Shown here: positions 1 to 7,642 of the stretch, piece after piece
Layout of the letters: every line of letters starts with the position of its first letter
Position numbering within the stretch: the first letter of the stretch is position 1
Origin: Acidobacteriota bacterium
Lineage (GTDB): Bacteria; Acidobacteriota; Vicinamibacteria; Vicinamibacterales; UBA2999
Length of the DNA stretch: 64,000 nt
Direction: 5' to 3'
Assembly: GCA_018000455.1 (NCBI GenBank)
Contig: JAGNJW010000027.1
Location: 1 to 64,000, forward strand
Position numbers and translations under genes: made by a program
The notes under the pieces: model-generated
What the model was told of the DNA's origin: nothing
The model's database searches: none
What the model saw: only the letters and a program-made list of their open reading frames with translations

Positions 1-69
1 CGCCCACTCCTCATCAGTCACATCGCTGGGATAGCCGGTCGATCGAGGACGAGGGATCCGCTTGGCCAT
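1..69 (-). mobile_element. N-terminus of an IS5-family transposase, cut by the window edge
   Basis: Reading leftward from an ATG at 69, the 23 visible codons end in YPSDVTDEEWA. The pattern of a basic N-terminus followed by YPSD(V/L)TD.EW is the conserved opening of IS5-family (DDE) transposases. Nothing of the catalytic core is inside the window, so completeness and activity cannot be judged. The outer end of the element should lie between this start codon and the methylase stop at 124-126. The call rests on one short but characteristic motif. Confidence 0.72.
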
Positions 70-126
70 CCCTCCAAGTACCAAATCTCCCCGGCCAGTA
101 CAAGCGAAAGTACATAACAGGCTCTA
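70..126. repeat. Probable terminal region of the IS5-type element, abutting the dam stop codon
   Basis: These bases separate the transposase start from the methylase gene and hold no other gene. Read outward-in on the minus strand the end begins GAGCCTGTTATGTAC, which looks like an IS5-family terminal inverted repeat beginning GAGCCTG. The bases CTA at 124-126 are at once the methylase stop codon (TAG on the minus strand) and the likely target-site bases. The other IS end is outside the window, so the exact boundary and target duplication are inferred. Confidence 0.45.
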
Positions 127-1089
127 GGGCAAACGACCGCCAATGGGGCCGGGTGCGCGGGTAAGCGGCAGCAGGTTGCTCACAACCAGCTCGTCCACAG
201 GCCCTCGGCGGTCGGCCCGGGTGTTGATGGCCCGGCGCGCCGGCACGCGGCGCATGCGCAGGCCGGCCGAGCGGACCGCGCCCTCGCCGTAGAGCCGCAC
301 GATCGAGTCCGCGCTCGAATTGCTGAGCAGGACGTGGACGCCGCGTCCGGCGAGTCCCACGGCCAGCGCTTGAAGGCGGGCCTGGTCCTGGTCCGAAAAT
401 CCGCGGGCTGTGTAGTGGCGGAAGTTCGAGGTGGGACCGAGCGGCGCATACGGGGGATCGAAATAGACGAAGTCTCCGGGCCGCGCCTGGCCGGCCGCCC
501 GATCGAACGACCGGCAGGCAATCGAGACGCCCGGCGCGCCGAGGGCCGCCGCCGCCGCCCGCAGGCGTTCGGGATTGACGATGCGCGGGCGCGCGTAACG
601 TCCGGCGGGCACGTTGTAGCCGCCCTTCTGGTTGAGCCGGAAGAGCCCGTTGTAGCCTGTCTTGTTGAGGTAGAGGAGGGCCGCGGCCAGATCCACCGGA
701 TAGGCGTCTGGCGTGCCGCCGTCTGCCGCCCACGCCGCCCTTCGGGGGTTGAAGTGCTGATCGCGCACTTCGTAGTAGAACTCGCGTCCGCCGCGCGCAT
801 GACCCTCGGCCAGGCGACTGAGCTCGGTGATGACGGCCGCGGTCGCGTCCCGCACCCGCAGGAAGCAGCCCACGAGATCCGGATTCTCGTCGCTCAGCCA
901 CACCGGACAGCCGGCCAGTCGGCCGCTCGACCACAGATCGAAGAACACCGCCCCAGACCCGAGAAACGGCTCGTGGTAGCCGCTCACCGCCGCGGGATAG
1001 TAGGTGCGCAATACCGGCAGGAGCTGGCGCTTGCCGCCCACCCATTTCAGAAACGGCTTCGCCTCCGGCGCCGACGCCACGGCGCGCAT
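124..1089 (-). CDS. dam: D12-class (Dam-like) DNA adenine N6-methyltransferase
   Basis: A 321-residue S-adenosylmethionine-dependent DNA adenine methylase of the MT-A70/D12 class. Motif I of the family is visible at residues 13-20 (FLKWVGGK), followed by the HEPFLGSGAVFFDL region, the NKTGYNGLFRLN motif and, near residue 211, the catalytic DPPY. The C-terminal LSNS and INTRADRRG blocks are also family-typical, so the enzyme looks intact. The start is the ATG at 1089: the frame upstream is non-coding-like and this ATG follows the anti-sigma stop by one base, giving a sigma/anti-sigma/methylase operon. No restriction endonuclease is next to it, so it looks like an orphan methylase. The stop codon coincides with the junction to an IS-like end, so the last residues may differ from the ancestral protein. 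Confidence 0.93.
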   Translation of the reverse strand: MRAVASAPEAKPFLKWVGGKRQLLPVLRTYYPAAVSGYHEPFLGSGAVFFDLWSSGRLAGCPVWLSDENPDLVGCFLRVRDATAAVITELSRLAEGHARGGREFYYEVRDQHFNPRRAAWAADGGTPDAYPVDLAAALLYLNKTGYNGLFRLNQKGGYNVPAGRYARPRIVNPERLRAAAAALGAPGVSIACRSFDRAAGQARPGDFVYFDPPYAPLGPTSNFRHYTARGFSDQDQARLQALAVGLAGRGVHVLLSNSSADSIVRLYGEGAVRSAGLRMRRVPARRAINTRADRRGPVDELVVSNLLPLTRAPGPIGGRLP

Positions 1090-1090
1090 G

Positions 1091-1573
1091 TTACCAGCGC
1101 TGGCGTTCCCCGGCCCACCACACCGCGACCACCGTCGTGGCCAGCAGTACCGTCGCCGTGATGACGACCGGCGCCTGGCCTCGCAGGCGCCCGACGAGGC
1201 TCTCGAGCTGCCCGGCGGCCAGGCGGGATACTTCGGCCGGGTCGGCCACCGCGCCGAGGAGCCAGAGGAAGCTTCCTGCACCGGCCACGATGAAGACGAG
1301 GCTCGCAGCGAGCGCGATGTTGAAGCCCCAGTCGACCACCACCTCGTGACGCCAGGCGTCCTGGCGGACGCGGCTGGCGACCTGGGCGGCGAAATGCGGA
1401 GGCGGCACGGCAACCGGCCAGTCGGCGAGTACCCGGTCGATACGCCGCGCCAGCGCCAGACGCGCCTGACAGGCGGCGCAGCCGTCGAGGTGCGCGGCCA
1501 TGTCGGGCCCGAGCCTGCCGCCGCTGGCCGTTTCCTCGACGACGGCATCGATGCTGGCGCACGAGTTGGTCAT
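1091..1573 (-). CDS. Anti-sigma factor with ZAS-type zinc motif and two membrane helices
   Basis: A 160-residue protein that should bind and hold the sigma factor encoded just upstream. The N-terminal cytosolic part has the zinc-binding anti-sigma signature H28-x3-C32-x2-C35 (AHLDGCAAC). Two hydrophobic segments follow: one around residues 85-110 (NIALAASLVFIVAGAG) and one near the C-terminus (VVITATVLLATTVVAVWW). The start at 1573 overlaps the sigma stop codon by 4 bases (ATGA), and the length suits a small two-helix anti-sigma factor. The signal it senses cannot be read from sequence. Confidence 0.85.
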   Translation of the reverse strand: MTNSCASIDAVVEETASGGRLGPDMAAHLDGCAACQARLALARRIDRVLADWPVAVPPPHFAAQVASRVRQDAWRHEVVVDWGFNIALAASLVFIVAGAGSFLWLLGAVADPAEVSRLAAGQLESLVGRLRGQAPVVITATVLLATTVVAVWWAGERQRW

Positions 1574-2112
1574 GCCAGATCGCCCTCGAGCGCCTGCCGC
1601 AGCAGCCGCTTGGCACGGAAGAGGTGCGTCTTCACCGTGCCGATGGGTAGGCCGAATGTCGCGGCGAGATCTTCGTACTTCACGCCCTTTACGTAGTGTC
1701 CGTGCACGAGCACCCGGTAGTGCTCGGGCAGGCGGGCCATGGCCTTGTCGAGTCGATCGCGCAGTTCTACATCGGAGAAGGCGGGGTCGCCGACGCCGGG
1801 CGCGGGCGCCGCGTGGTCGTCGTCGAGCGACTGGTCCTGGAAGCGTTCCTTGCCGCGCGCTTCGAAGGCCACGTTCGAGGCGATGCGGTAGATCCACGTG
1901 GCCAGCGACGACGCGCCCCGGAAGTGGGGGAGGCCGCGGTGGACGCGCAGGAACGCGTCCTGCGCGATGTCTTCCGCTCGCAAGGGCGGGCGCACGAGGC
2001 GTGAGGCGAGCGCGAACACCATCGGCGAATACCTGTCCACCAAGTCCCGGAACGCCGCCTCTTCTCCCCGGCGGCAGCGCGCCACCAGATTTCGTTCGTC
2101 CACCTCCGGCAT
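1570..2112 (-). CDS. RNA polymerase ECF sigma factor (RpoE-like)
   Basis: A 180-residue ECF sigma factor. Region 2 is clear (RAEDIAQDAFLRVHRGL, then the TWIYRIASNVAFE region 2.4), and region 4 has the helix-turn-helix YEDLAATFGLPIGTVKTHLFRAK. It drives a subset of promoters and is presumably held by the anti-sigma factor translated from the overlapping downstream gene. The ATG at 2112 was chosen over a GTG at 2157 because the GTG lies inside the -35 element of a strong candidate ECF promoter (2127-2156), so a transcript from it could not contain the GTG. GGTGAG just before the ATG can serve as a weak ribosome site. Autoregulation is likely from the promoter arrangement. Confidence 0.92.
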   Translation of the reverse strand: MPEVDERNLVARCRRGEEAAFRDLVDRYSPMVFALASRLVRPPLRAEDIAQDAFLRVHRGLPHFRGASSLATWIYRIASNVAFEARGKERFQDQSLDDDHAAPAPGVGDPAFSDVELRDRLDKAMARLPEHYRVLVHGHYVKGVKYEDLAATFGLPIGTVKTHLFRAKRLLRQALEGDLA

Positions 2113-2126
2113 GCGCTCACCGCCAT

Positions 2127-2156
2127 TAGACTCGGGTCCGGGGCCGGATTGTTTCA
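2127..2156 (-). promoter_or_regulatory. ECF-type promoter of the sigma/anti-sigma/dam operon
   Basis: On the minus strand TGAAAC (2156-2151) is followed after exactly 18 bases by AGTCTA (2132-2127). The same pair with the same spacing stands on the opposite strand at 2169-2198, and the match continues past each hexamer (TGAAACAATCCG and AGTCTAA in both). TGAAAC is a known -35 class for ECF sigma factors such as B. subtilis SigW. The -10 ends 14 bases before the ATG at 2112. Confidence 0.7.
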
Positions 2157-2168
2157 CCAGCCAGGGCC

Positions 2169-2198
2169 TGAAACAATCCGCCCGGCGCGGCCAGTCTA
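2169..2198 (+). promoter_or_regulatory. Matching divergent ECF-type promoter of the 2223 gene
   Basis: TGAAAC at 2169-2174 and AGTCTA at 2193-2198, spacer 18, is a near copy of the promoter on the other strand. The two -35 regions face each other and form an 11-bp perfect inverted repeat (GGATTGTTTCA and TGAAACAATCC). The gene start at 2223 lies 24 bases after the -10. Confidence 0.7.
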
Positions 2199-2222
2199 AG
2201 CCCGCAGACGGAGGACGCCACG

Positions 2223-2636
2223 GTGAGTGATTACGGGTTCTATACGGCCATGCTGTTTTTGCCGGCGCTCGTCATCGTCGGCGGATTCGTCCTGCTCTGG
2301 ATGACCGTGACGCGCGGCTTCAAGCAGGCAGAGTTTCGCCACAAGGAACGGATGGCGATGATCGAGCGGGGTCTGACCCCGCCCGATCCGGTGCTCGGTG
2401 ACCCGACGCTGCGGCGGGCCCACGGCTTCAAGATGACGCTCGGCATCCTGATGTGCGGGCTGGGGCTCGCCTTGTTCATGCTCATCGGGTTCGCCAGCGG
2501 CGAGCCGGGCATCGCTTTCGGCGTGGGCGGTGCGTGCGTGATGCTCGGCCTGGCGCTCGTCGTGAGCGCCTTCAACACCAAGCGGGAAGCGCGTGAGGCC
2601 GAGACGCGCTTCCCGGAGCCGCCGCGCCTGCCCTAG
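2223..2636 (+). CDS. Small two-part membrane protein (DUF6249-like), divergent from the ECF operon
   Basis: 137 residues with an N-terminal membrane helix (MLFLPALVIVGGFVLLWM), a short cytoplasmic stretch rich in charged residues (EFRHKERMAMIERGL), and two further hydrophobic segments (MTLGILMCGLGLALFMLIGF and IAFGVGGACVMLGLALVV). The charged HKERMAMIERG segment is typical of DUF6249-type membrane proteins found beside ECF sigma factors in Acidobacteria. The function is unknown. It starts with GTG and is preceded by GGAGG. The promoter is a mirror copy of the one in front of the sigma gene, so it is probably a member of the same regulon. This is the only visible target besides the sigma operon itself. 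Confidence 0.8.
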   Translation: MSDYGFYTAMLFLPALVIVGGFVLLWMTVTRGFKQAEFRHKERMAMIERGLTPPDPVLGDPTLRRAHGFKMTLGILMCGLGLALFMLIGFASGEPGIAFGVGGACVMLGLALVVSAFNTKREAREAETRFPEPPRLP

Positions 2637-2650
2637 CCGCCTCGCGGTCG

Positions 2651-3460
2651 TCAGCGGAACGCGATGGTCACGACCGGGTCGTTGATCTTGAGGCCCTTGA
2701 CGTCTTTCAGGTACGGCTTGAGCTCGCTCACCGAGGCACCCGGGCCGAGCACCTTCTGCACTTCCTTCAGCTTGGCCTCATCCTGGAGCAGGGCCTCGAG
2801 ATCCATCTCGAGCAGCGTGACGCGCGAACCGGCCACGTGATCCGCGTTGGTCTTGAGGATCTTGCCGGCCACCTCGACGTCGATGGCGATCTTGAAGCCC
2901 TTGAACATCGACTTCATCATGTCGAGCATCTGCGGGTTGCTCATGTCGGGGCCGCCCTGCGGTCCGGTGGATTTCGCGGCGTCACCGCCCGGCTTGTCGT
3001 CGAGCGACACGGTGAGGGTGGAGGTGCCGTCGCCGCCCTTGGTGAAGCCGAAGGTGACCGGGTTGTTGTTCTTCGGAGGCGTCGAGAAGCCGCCGGTGGT
3101 CGAGCCCGACAGGTTCGGATCCTGATCCACGCGCAGCTTGGTGACGTCGGTGAAGGCAAAGATCGCCTTCGAGCCCTCGAAGCCGTCTTCGGCCTTGACT
3201 GGCGCGGCCGACACGAACGACACGCCCTCGCCCATGCGCTCGGCGGTGCGACGCATGTCGGCCTCGTTCATCGAGCCCGGCGTCGGCGTCTGCTGACCGC
3301 CCATCCCGCCGAACATGCCCTTCATCAGGCCGAGGTTCACGAGCATGGTCTGTTCGACCGTGCCGCTGCCATCGGCCTTGACCTTGATGAGCGTGGCGCT
3401 GCGGATGCAGCCGGTGCACAGCGTGGCGGCGACAGCAATGGCGGCGACTTTCGCGAACAT
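2651..3460 (-). CDS. Secreted lipoprotein of unknown function
   Basis: 269 residues. The N-terminus is a lipoprotein signal with LCTGC, so Cys18 should be lipidated. The mature part contains a Gly/Met-rich stretch (MKGMFGGMGGQQ) and a mixed alpha/beta sequence ending in NDPVVTIAFR. I recognise no catalytic motif. The start at 3460 is supported by GGGAGG placed 8 bases upstream and by a TATCAT -10 candidate at 3490-3485. It converges on the membrane gene at 2223-2636 and diverges from the SDR gene at 3539. Similar lipoproteins occur in Acidobacteria MAGs without assigned role. Confidence 0.8.
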   Translation of the reverse strand: MFAKVAAIAVAATLCTGCIRSATLIKVKADGSGTVEQTMLVNLGLMKGMFGGMGGQQTPTPGSMNEADMRRTAERMGEGVSFVSAAPVKAEDGFEGSKAIFAFTDVTKLRVDQDPNLSGSTTGGFSTPPKNNNPVTFGFTKGGDGTSTLTVSLDDKPGGDAAKSTGPQGGPDMSNPQMLDMMKSMFKGFKIAIDVEVAGKILKTNADHVAGSRVTLLEMDLEALLQDEAKLKEVQKVLGPGASVSELKPYLKDVKGLKINDPVVTIAFR

Positions 3461-3526
3461 GAGGAACCTCCCAGGGAACGCCACATGATACCGCGGTGGG
3501 CGGCTCCCCTCGTCGCGCCCGCCCCC

Positions 3527-3532
3527 TATACT
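3527..3532 (+). promoter_or_regulatory. -10 element TATACT of a probable leaderless transcript
   Basis: TATACT ends 6 bases before the GTG start at 3539, so transcription would begin at or next to the start codon. No Shine-Dalgarno sequence fits between. It is one of several identical arrangements in the window. Confidence 0.6.
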
Positions 3533-3538
3533 TGTGGC

Positions 3539-4348
3539 GTGACGGGCGAAGGAACCGGCCGGACGGCCCTCGTGACCGGCGCCTCGGCCGGTATTGGCAA
3601 GGCCTTCGCCGAGGTGCTGGCCGAGCGCGGTTATGGCCTGGTGCTCACGGCGCGCCGCGCCGACCGGCTGCAGGCCGTGGCGGTCGACCTCGGCATCCGT
3701 TTCGGGGTGCCGATCACGGTGCACGCGGCCGACCTGGCGGATCCAGCAGCGCCGGCCGACCTCGTGGCCGCGCTCGAGGCGCGCGGCCTGCACGTCGACG
3801 TCCTCGTGAACAACGCCGGCTATGGCGTGCCCGGGCGCTACGGTGCCGCCGACTGGACCCGGCAACGCGACTTCATACAGGTGCTCGTCGTGGCCGTCGC
3901 CGAGCTGACCCATCGCCTGCTGCCGGGCATGCTCGCGCGTCACTGGGGCCGCGTCGTCAACATCGCGTCGCTCGCCGCGCTCGTGCCGGCGGCGCCCGGC
4001 CACACGCTGTACGCAGCGTCGAAGGCGTTTCTCGTGAAGTTCTCCGAGGCGCTCGCTGGCGAATGCGTGCCCGACGGCGTGCACGTGACCGCGGTGTGCC
4101 CAGGCTTCACCTACTCGGAGTTCCATGACGTGACCGGCACGCGCGTCCAAGTCAGCGCCATGCCGCGGTGGATGTGGAGCGACGCCCGCGACGTTGCGCT
4201 GCAGGGCTACGCCGCCGCCATGGCGGGCACTCCCGTGGCCGTGACGGGCCGCGTCAACCGCGCGATCGCACTCGGCGTCAGGCATCTGCCGTCGGTCGTC
4301 ACGAACGCGGCCGTGCGGCGCACCGCCCGGAACTTCCGCAAGCTGTAG
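3539..4348 (+). CDS. Short-chain dehydrogenase/reductase
   Basis: 269 residues, classical SDR fold, NAD(P)-dependent oxidoreductase. The cofactor motif TGASAGIG is at about residues 13-20, the structural NNAGYG in the first half, the catalytic Ser in NIASLA and the catalytic pair in YAASK. The C-terminal third (CPGFTYSEFH) is typical of the family. GTG at 3539 is chosen because the frame upstream is shadow sequence and a TATACT hexamer sits 6 bases before it. Neighbours give no pathway, so the substrate stays open; SDRs of this subclass often act on acyl chains or keto groups. Confidence 0.88.
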   Translation: MTGEGTGRTALVTGASAGIGKAFAEVLAERGYGLVLTARRADRLQAVAVDLGIRFGVPITVHAADLADPAAPADLVAALEARGLHVDVLVNNAGYGVPGRYGAADWTRQRDFIQVLVVAVAELTHRLLPGMLARHWGRVVNIASLAALVPAAPGHTLYAASKAFLVKFSEALAGECVPDGVHVTAVCPGFTYSEFHDVTGTRVQVSAMPRWMWSDARDVALQGYAAAMAGTPVAVTGRVNRAIALGVRHLPSVVTNAAVRRTARNFRKL

Positions 4349-4438
4349 CCCTGCCGCTATCCCGCTGTCTCCTGCATTCTCCCGCCGCGAACTTCCGCCG
4401 CCGGCACTCGTATGACTCAGGCAGGCCGGCATCCCGGT

Positions 4439-4482
4439 CAGGCCGCTGACGACGGACATTCAGGCCGCTGAGGACGGACATG
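4439..4482 (+). repeat. 22-bp imperfect tandem repeat ending in the start codon of the permease gene
   Basis: Two adjacent 22-base units (4439-4460 and 4461-4482) begin CAGGCCGCTGA and end in GACGGACAT(T/G). They differ at two positions. The second unit supplies the ATG of the permease gene, while the first has ATT at the same place. GAGGACGG in the second copy can act as ribosome site. Confidence 0.85.
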
Positions 4483-6960
4483 TTCGAATCGCTGACCAAG
4501 GATCTGGTCTACGCCGGGCGGACGATCCGTCGCAGTCCCGGGTTCTTCGCCGTCGCGGTGCTGTCGCTCGGCCTGGGCGTCGGTGCGAACACGGCGATGT
4601 TCTCGCTCGTGGATGCGCTGCTCTTCCGGCCGTTACCCGTCCACGACCCTGGTACCATGGTCGACGTCTTCACGACCCACGGCGACGAGGTCGCCACGTC
4701 GTCGTATGCCGACTACCTCGACCTCAAGGCCCAGAACACGGTCTTCGCCGCCATGACCGGCTACAGCCCGATGATGGCGCCGCTGGCCCTCGGCGATCGT
4801 TCGCGCGTGGCCCTCGGCCAGATCGTGACCGGCAACCACTTCACGGTGCTCGGCGTGCAGCCCGCCCTTGGCCGCCTCCTGGCGCCGGCCGACGACGTGC
4901 CCGGCGCCGAACGCGTCGTCGTGCTGTCGGATCGGATGTGGCGGCGTGAGTACGGCGCCGACCCGGCCATCGTCGGACGCCCGATCACGCTGCGGGGCCT
5001 CGTCTACAGCGTGGCCGGGGTGGCCCCGCCGTCGTTCACCGGCGTCGTGCCGCTGCTGACACCCGAACTCTGGCTGACGATGGCCCACGCCGAGGAGGTG
5101 GACCCGATCGGCATCACCAACAACGTGCCGGGCCCGGGACAGACCCGGCTCGAACGCCGCGGTGCGCGCTGGATGTTCATCAAGGGACGTCTCAAGGACG
5201 GCGCCACGCCGGCCCAGGCGCAGGCCAACGTCGCGCTCATCAGCCAGCAACTGGCCACCGCCTATCCGCAGACCAACAAGGACTCGCGGATGTCGGCCGT
5301 CGCCAGCGAAGATGTCCGGTTGCTCGTGCCGCAGGCAGGCGGCGTGCTCTCGGTGGGCGCGGCGGGCGTGATGGCGATCGTCGGCCTCGTGCTGCTCATC
5401 GCCTGCGCCAACGTCGCCGGCATGCTGCTGGCGCGCGCCACGGCCCGGCGCAAGGAGATCAGCGTGCGGCTCGCGGTGGGCGCCAGCCGCGGCCGCCTGA
5501 TCCAGCAGCTGCTCGTCGAGGGCCTCGTGCTCGGCGTCGTCGGCGCGGCGGCCGCCGTGGCCTCGGCCTGGGCCCTCATCCGCGGCCTGCTGCCGGTCGA
5601 GCTGCCGTTGCCAGTCGACGTCGCTCTCGACCTCAGGCTCGATGCCCGGGTGCTCGGCTTCACGCTGGCGGTGGGGGTCGTCACGGGCCTGCTGGCCAGC
5701 CTGTTGCCGGCGCTCAAGGCCTCGCGGCCGAACGTGGTCGGCGACCTGCGCGGCGAGGCTCCGGTGGCGCGGGTGGGCGGACGGCGCTGGGCCCTCGGCG
5801 ACGGCCTCGTCGTGGCCCAGGTGGCGCCCACCGCGGTGCTGCTCGTCGTGGCCGGCCTGCTCCTGCGCAGCCTCGGCGCCTCCGAGCGGGCCGAGGTCGG
5901 CTTCAATCCGCGCGGGCTGGCCGCGGTGGCCTTCGACACCGACATGATGCGCTACGAGCCGGAGCGTGGGCTCGAGTTCTGGCGCGCGGCCCTGGCCCGC
6001 ATCTCGGCGCTGCCCGAGGTCGCCCTGGCGGCCACGGTCACGCCGACCCTGCCGTTCACCGTCAATTTCAGCCAGCAGGAGATGAAGATCGACAACCGCA
6101 CCTACGTCGAAGGGCAGCGCGGCGAGACGATCGAGAACGTGGCCGTTTCGCCCGGCTACCTCGCGACGCTCGGCGCCCGGCTGGTCGAGGGCCGCGACTT
6201 CGGCACCGCCGACACCGACGGCGCTCCCGGTGTGGCCATCGTCAACCAGACCATGGCCGCGCGCTTCTGGCCGGGGGAGTCGGCCCTCGGTCACACCATC
6301 ACGAGTGTGACCAGCGGACACACCTACCGCGTCGTTGGCGTCAACGCCGACCACAAGCAGCATGGCGTGCTGGAGCGGCCGGCGCCGTTCGTCTACTTTG
6401 CGGCGACGCAGCGACCGAGCCGCTACAACTTCCTGGTCGCCCGTACGAGCGGCGACGCCTCGGGTCTGGTTGCGTCGATGCGACGTGAATTGCTGGCGCT
6501 CGATCCGGGCCTGGTCGTGATGGATGCCGGCACGATGGAATCGCACATGGCGGCCGCGCTCCTGCCGGCGCGAGTCGGGGCACTGCTAGCCGGTGCCTTC
6601 GGCGGTCTCGGCACGTTGCTGGCGGCGATCGGCCTCTATGGCGTCGTCGCCTTCTCGGTGGGGCGGCGCACGAAGGAGATCGGACTGCGGATGGCGCTTG
6701 GTGCCGAGCCGTCGGGCGTGCTTGCCATGGTGATGGGCCAGGGCTTCACGCTGGTGGTGGTGGGCCTGGCCCTCGGCGCCGGGCTGGCGGCCGCTGTTGC
6801 CAGCCTGCTGCGCGGGCTGCTCTACGGCATCTCGCCACTCGATCCCGTGGCCTGGGGTGCCGCCACGGGAGTCATGCTCGTCGCCGCGCTCGGGGCCAAC
6901 GCGGTGCCGGCCCGCCGCGCCATGCGGGTCGAGCCGCTGACGGCGTTGCGCACCGACTGA
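4480..6960 (+). CDS. ADOP-type duplicated MacB/FtsX permease
   Basis: 826 residues, built of two consecutive MacB_PCD plus FtsX units. The first unit has an N-terminal helix (FFAVAVLSLGLGVGANTAMFSLVDALLF), a periplasmic core and three helices near residues 290-410. The second repeats the plan and ends with the FtsX block containing RTKEIGLRMALGAEPSG. The final PARRAMRVEPLTALR is the family signature. The duplicated architecture without an ATPase domain is the Acidobacterial duplicated orphan permease family. No ATP-binding partner is adjacent, so its energy source and cargo are unknown. The start codon is part of a tandem repeat. Confidence 0.93.
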   Translation: MFESLTKDLVYAGRTIRRSPGFFAVAVLSLGLGVGANTAMFSLVDALLFRPLPVHDPGTMVDVFTTHGDEVATSSYADYLDLKAQNTVFAAMTGYSPMMAPLALGDRSRVALGQIVTGNHFTVLGVQPALGRLLAPADDVPGAERVVVLSDRMWRREYGADPAIVGRPITLRGLVYSVAGVAPPSFTGVVPLLTPELWLTMAHAEEVDPIGITNNVPGPGQTRLERRGARWMFIKGRLKDGATPAQAQANVALISQQLATAYPQTNKDSRMSAVASEDVRLLVPQAGGVLSVGAAGVMAIVGLVLLIACANVAGMLLARATARRKEISVRLAVGASRGRLIQQLLVEGLVLGVVGAAAAVASAWALIRGLLPVELPLPVDVALDLRLDARVLGFTLAVGVVTGLLASLLPALKASRPNVVGDLRGEAPVARVGGRRWALGDGLVVAQVAPTAVLLVVAGLLLRSLGASERAEVGFNPRGLAAVAFDTDMMRYEPERGLEFWRAALARISALPEVALAATVTPTLPFTVNFSQQEMKIDNRTYVEGQRGETIENVAVSPGYLATLGARLVEGRDFGTADTDGAPGVAIVNQTMAARFWPGESALGHTITSVTSGHTYRVVGVNADHKQHGVLERPAPFVYFAATQRPSRYNFLVARTSGDASGLVASMRRELLALDPGLVVMDAGTMESHMAAALLPARVGALLAGAFGGLGTLLAAIGLYGVVAFSVGRRTKEIGLRMALGAEPSGVLAMVMGQGFTLVVVGLALGAGLAAAVASLLRGLLYGISPLDPVAWGAATGVMLVAALGANAVPARRAMRVEPLTALRTD

Positions 6961-6970
6961 AGGCTGCGCG

Positions 6971-6991
6971 GCGGCCCGTTGGCCTGGCCGC
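6971..6991. terminator. Hairpin between convergent genes
   Basis: GCGGCC at 6971-6976 pairs with GGCCGC at 6986-6991 across a 9-base loop, in the 38-base gap between the permease stop and the convergent barrel gene. There is no T-run, so it is only a candidate bidirectional terminator. Confidence 0.35.
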
Positions 6992-6998
6992 TCCCGTC

Positions 6999-7589
6999 CT
7001 AGAAATAGAACGTGACGCCGACGGCCGAGCGCAGGCCGTACGACGTGCTGTCGGTTTCGGTGGTCGAGCCCGGGAAGTCCGATGTCGTCGTGAGCGTCGA
7101 GTACTGCACGCCCAGCTCACCGAACAGCGCGAAGCGGTCGTGCAGGTTGTACTGAGTACCGAACGAGCCCGATGCGATGACGCCTTTGGTGGTGGCCGTG
7201 AACGCCGAGAGTGAACCGGCAAACCCGGTCTCGTTGTCGGACGTCGCATGCGAGTAGGCCAGGCGCGGCGCGAGGTAGAGGCGCAGGCGCTCGATATTGC
7301 GCACCGTGACGAGCGCACTCAGACCGACGGTCGAGTTCCAGCCCCTCGACGCGTTGGTCGACGAGAGCGGCGCGCCGCCCAGGATCCCGGTGGTCGTCGA
7401 ATCAGACGTCGTGCGCGTCAGGCCCACGTCTGGCCGCAGCGCGAAGGCATCCGTCACGTGCCAGACCACGCCGAGCGCTCCCGGATAGCCCATCGTCACG
7501 CCGACGTCGCCGGCCGACTGGGCGGAAACTGGCCGCGTGTCGCACACCGTCAGTCCGGCCAGCAGCACCCACACCACGCGCACACGCAT
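6999..7589 (-). CDS. Small outer-membrane beta-barrel protein
   Basis: 196 residues with a signal peptide (VWVLLAGLTVCDTRPVSAQ, cleavage after about residue 25). The mature part is alternating hydrophobic/polar strands rich in Thr, Ser and Tyr, for example YLAPRLAYSHAT and FALFGELGVQYST, and it ends in a terminal Phe (GVTFYF), the outer-membrane insertion signal. This fits an eight-stranded OmpA/OmpX-type barrel. No ligand-binding motif is visible. The start at 7589 begins right at the signal peptide. Confidence 0.8.
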   Translation of the reverse strand: MRVRVVWVLLAGLTVCDTRPVSAQSAGDVGVTMGYPGALGVVWHVTDAFALRPDVGLTRTTSDSTTTGILGGAPLSSTNASRGWNSTVGLSALVTVRNIERLRLYLAPRLAYSHATSDNETGFAGSLSAFTATTKGVIASGSFGTQYNLHDRFALFGELGVQYSTLTTTSDFPGSTTETDSTSYGLRSAVGVTFYF

Positions 7590-7642
7590 CGGACGCTCCG
7601 TTTCCCGGGCAGCCCGCGGGCGGGGCGCCTGTAGCGAGGATA

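Noticed and set aside
124-1089. Part of a restriction-modification system
   Set aside because: No endonuclease-like gene adjoins the methylase on the visible side; the neighbours are sigma and anti-sigma genes. An RM partner left of the window is blocked by an IS end.
2112-2157. GTG at 2157 as start of the sigma factor
   Set aside because: It lies within the -35 hexamer of the best promoter; the ATG at 2112 gives the normal ECF N-terminus.
4481-4493. tRNA T-loop-like GTTCGAATC
   Set aside because: It lies inside the permease coding sequence and no acceptor or anticodon stem can be formed around it.
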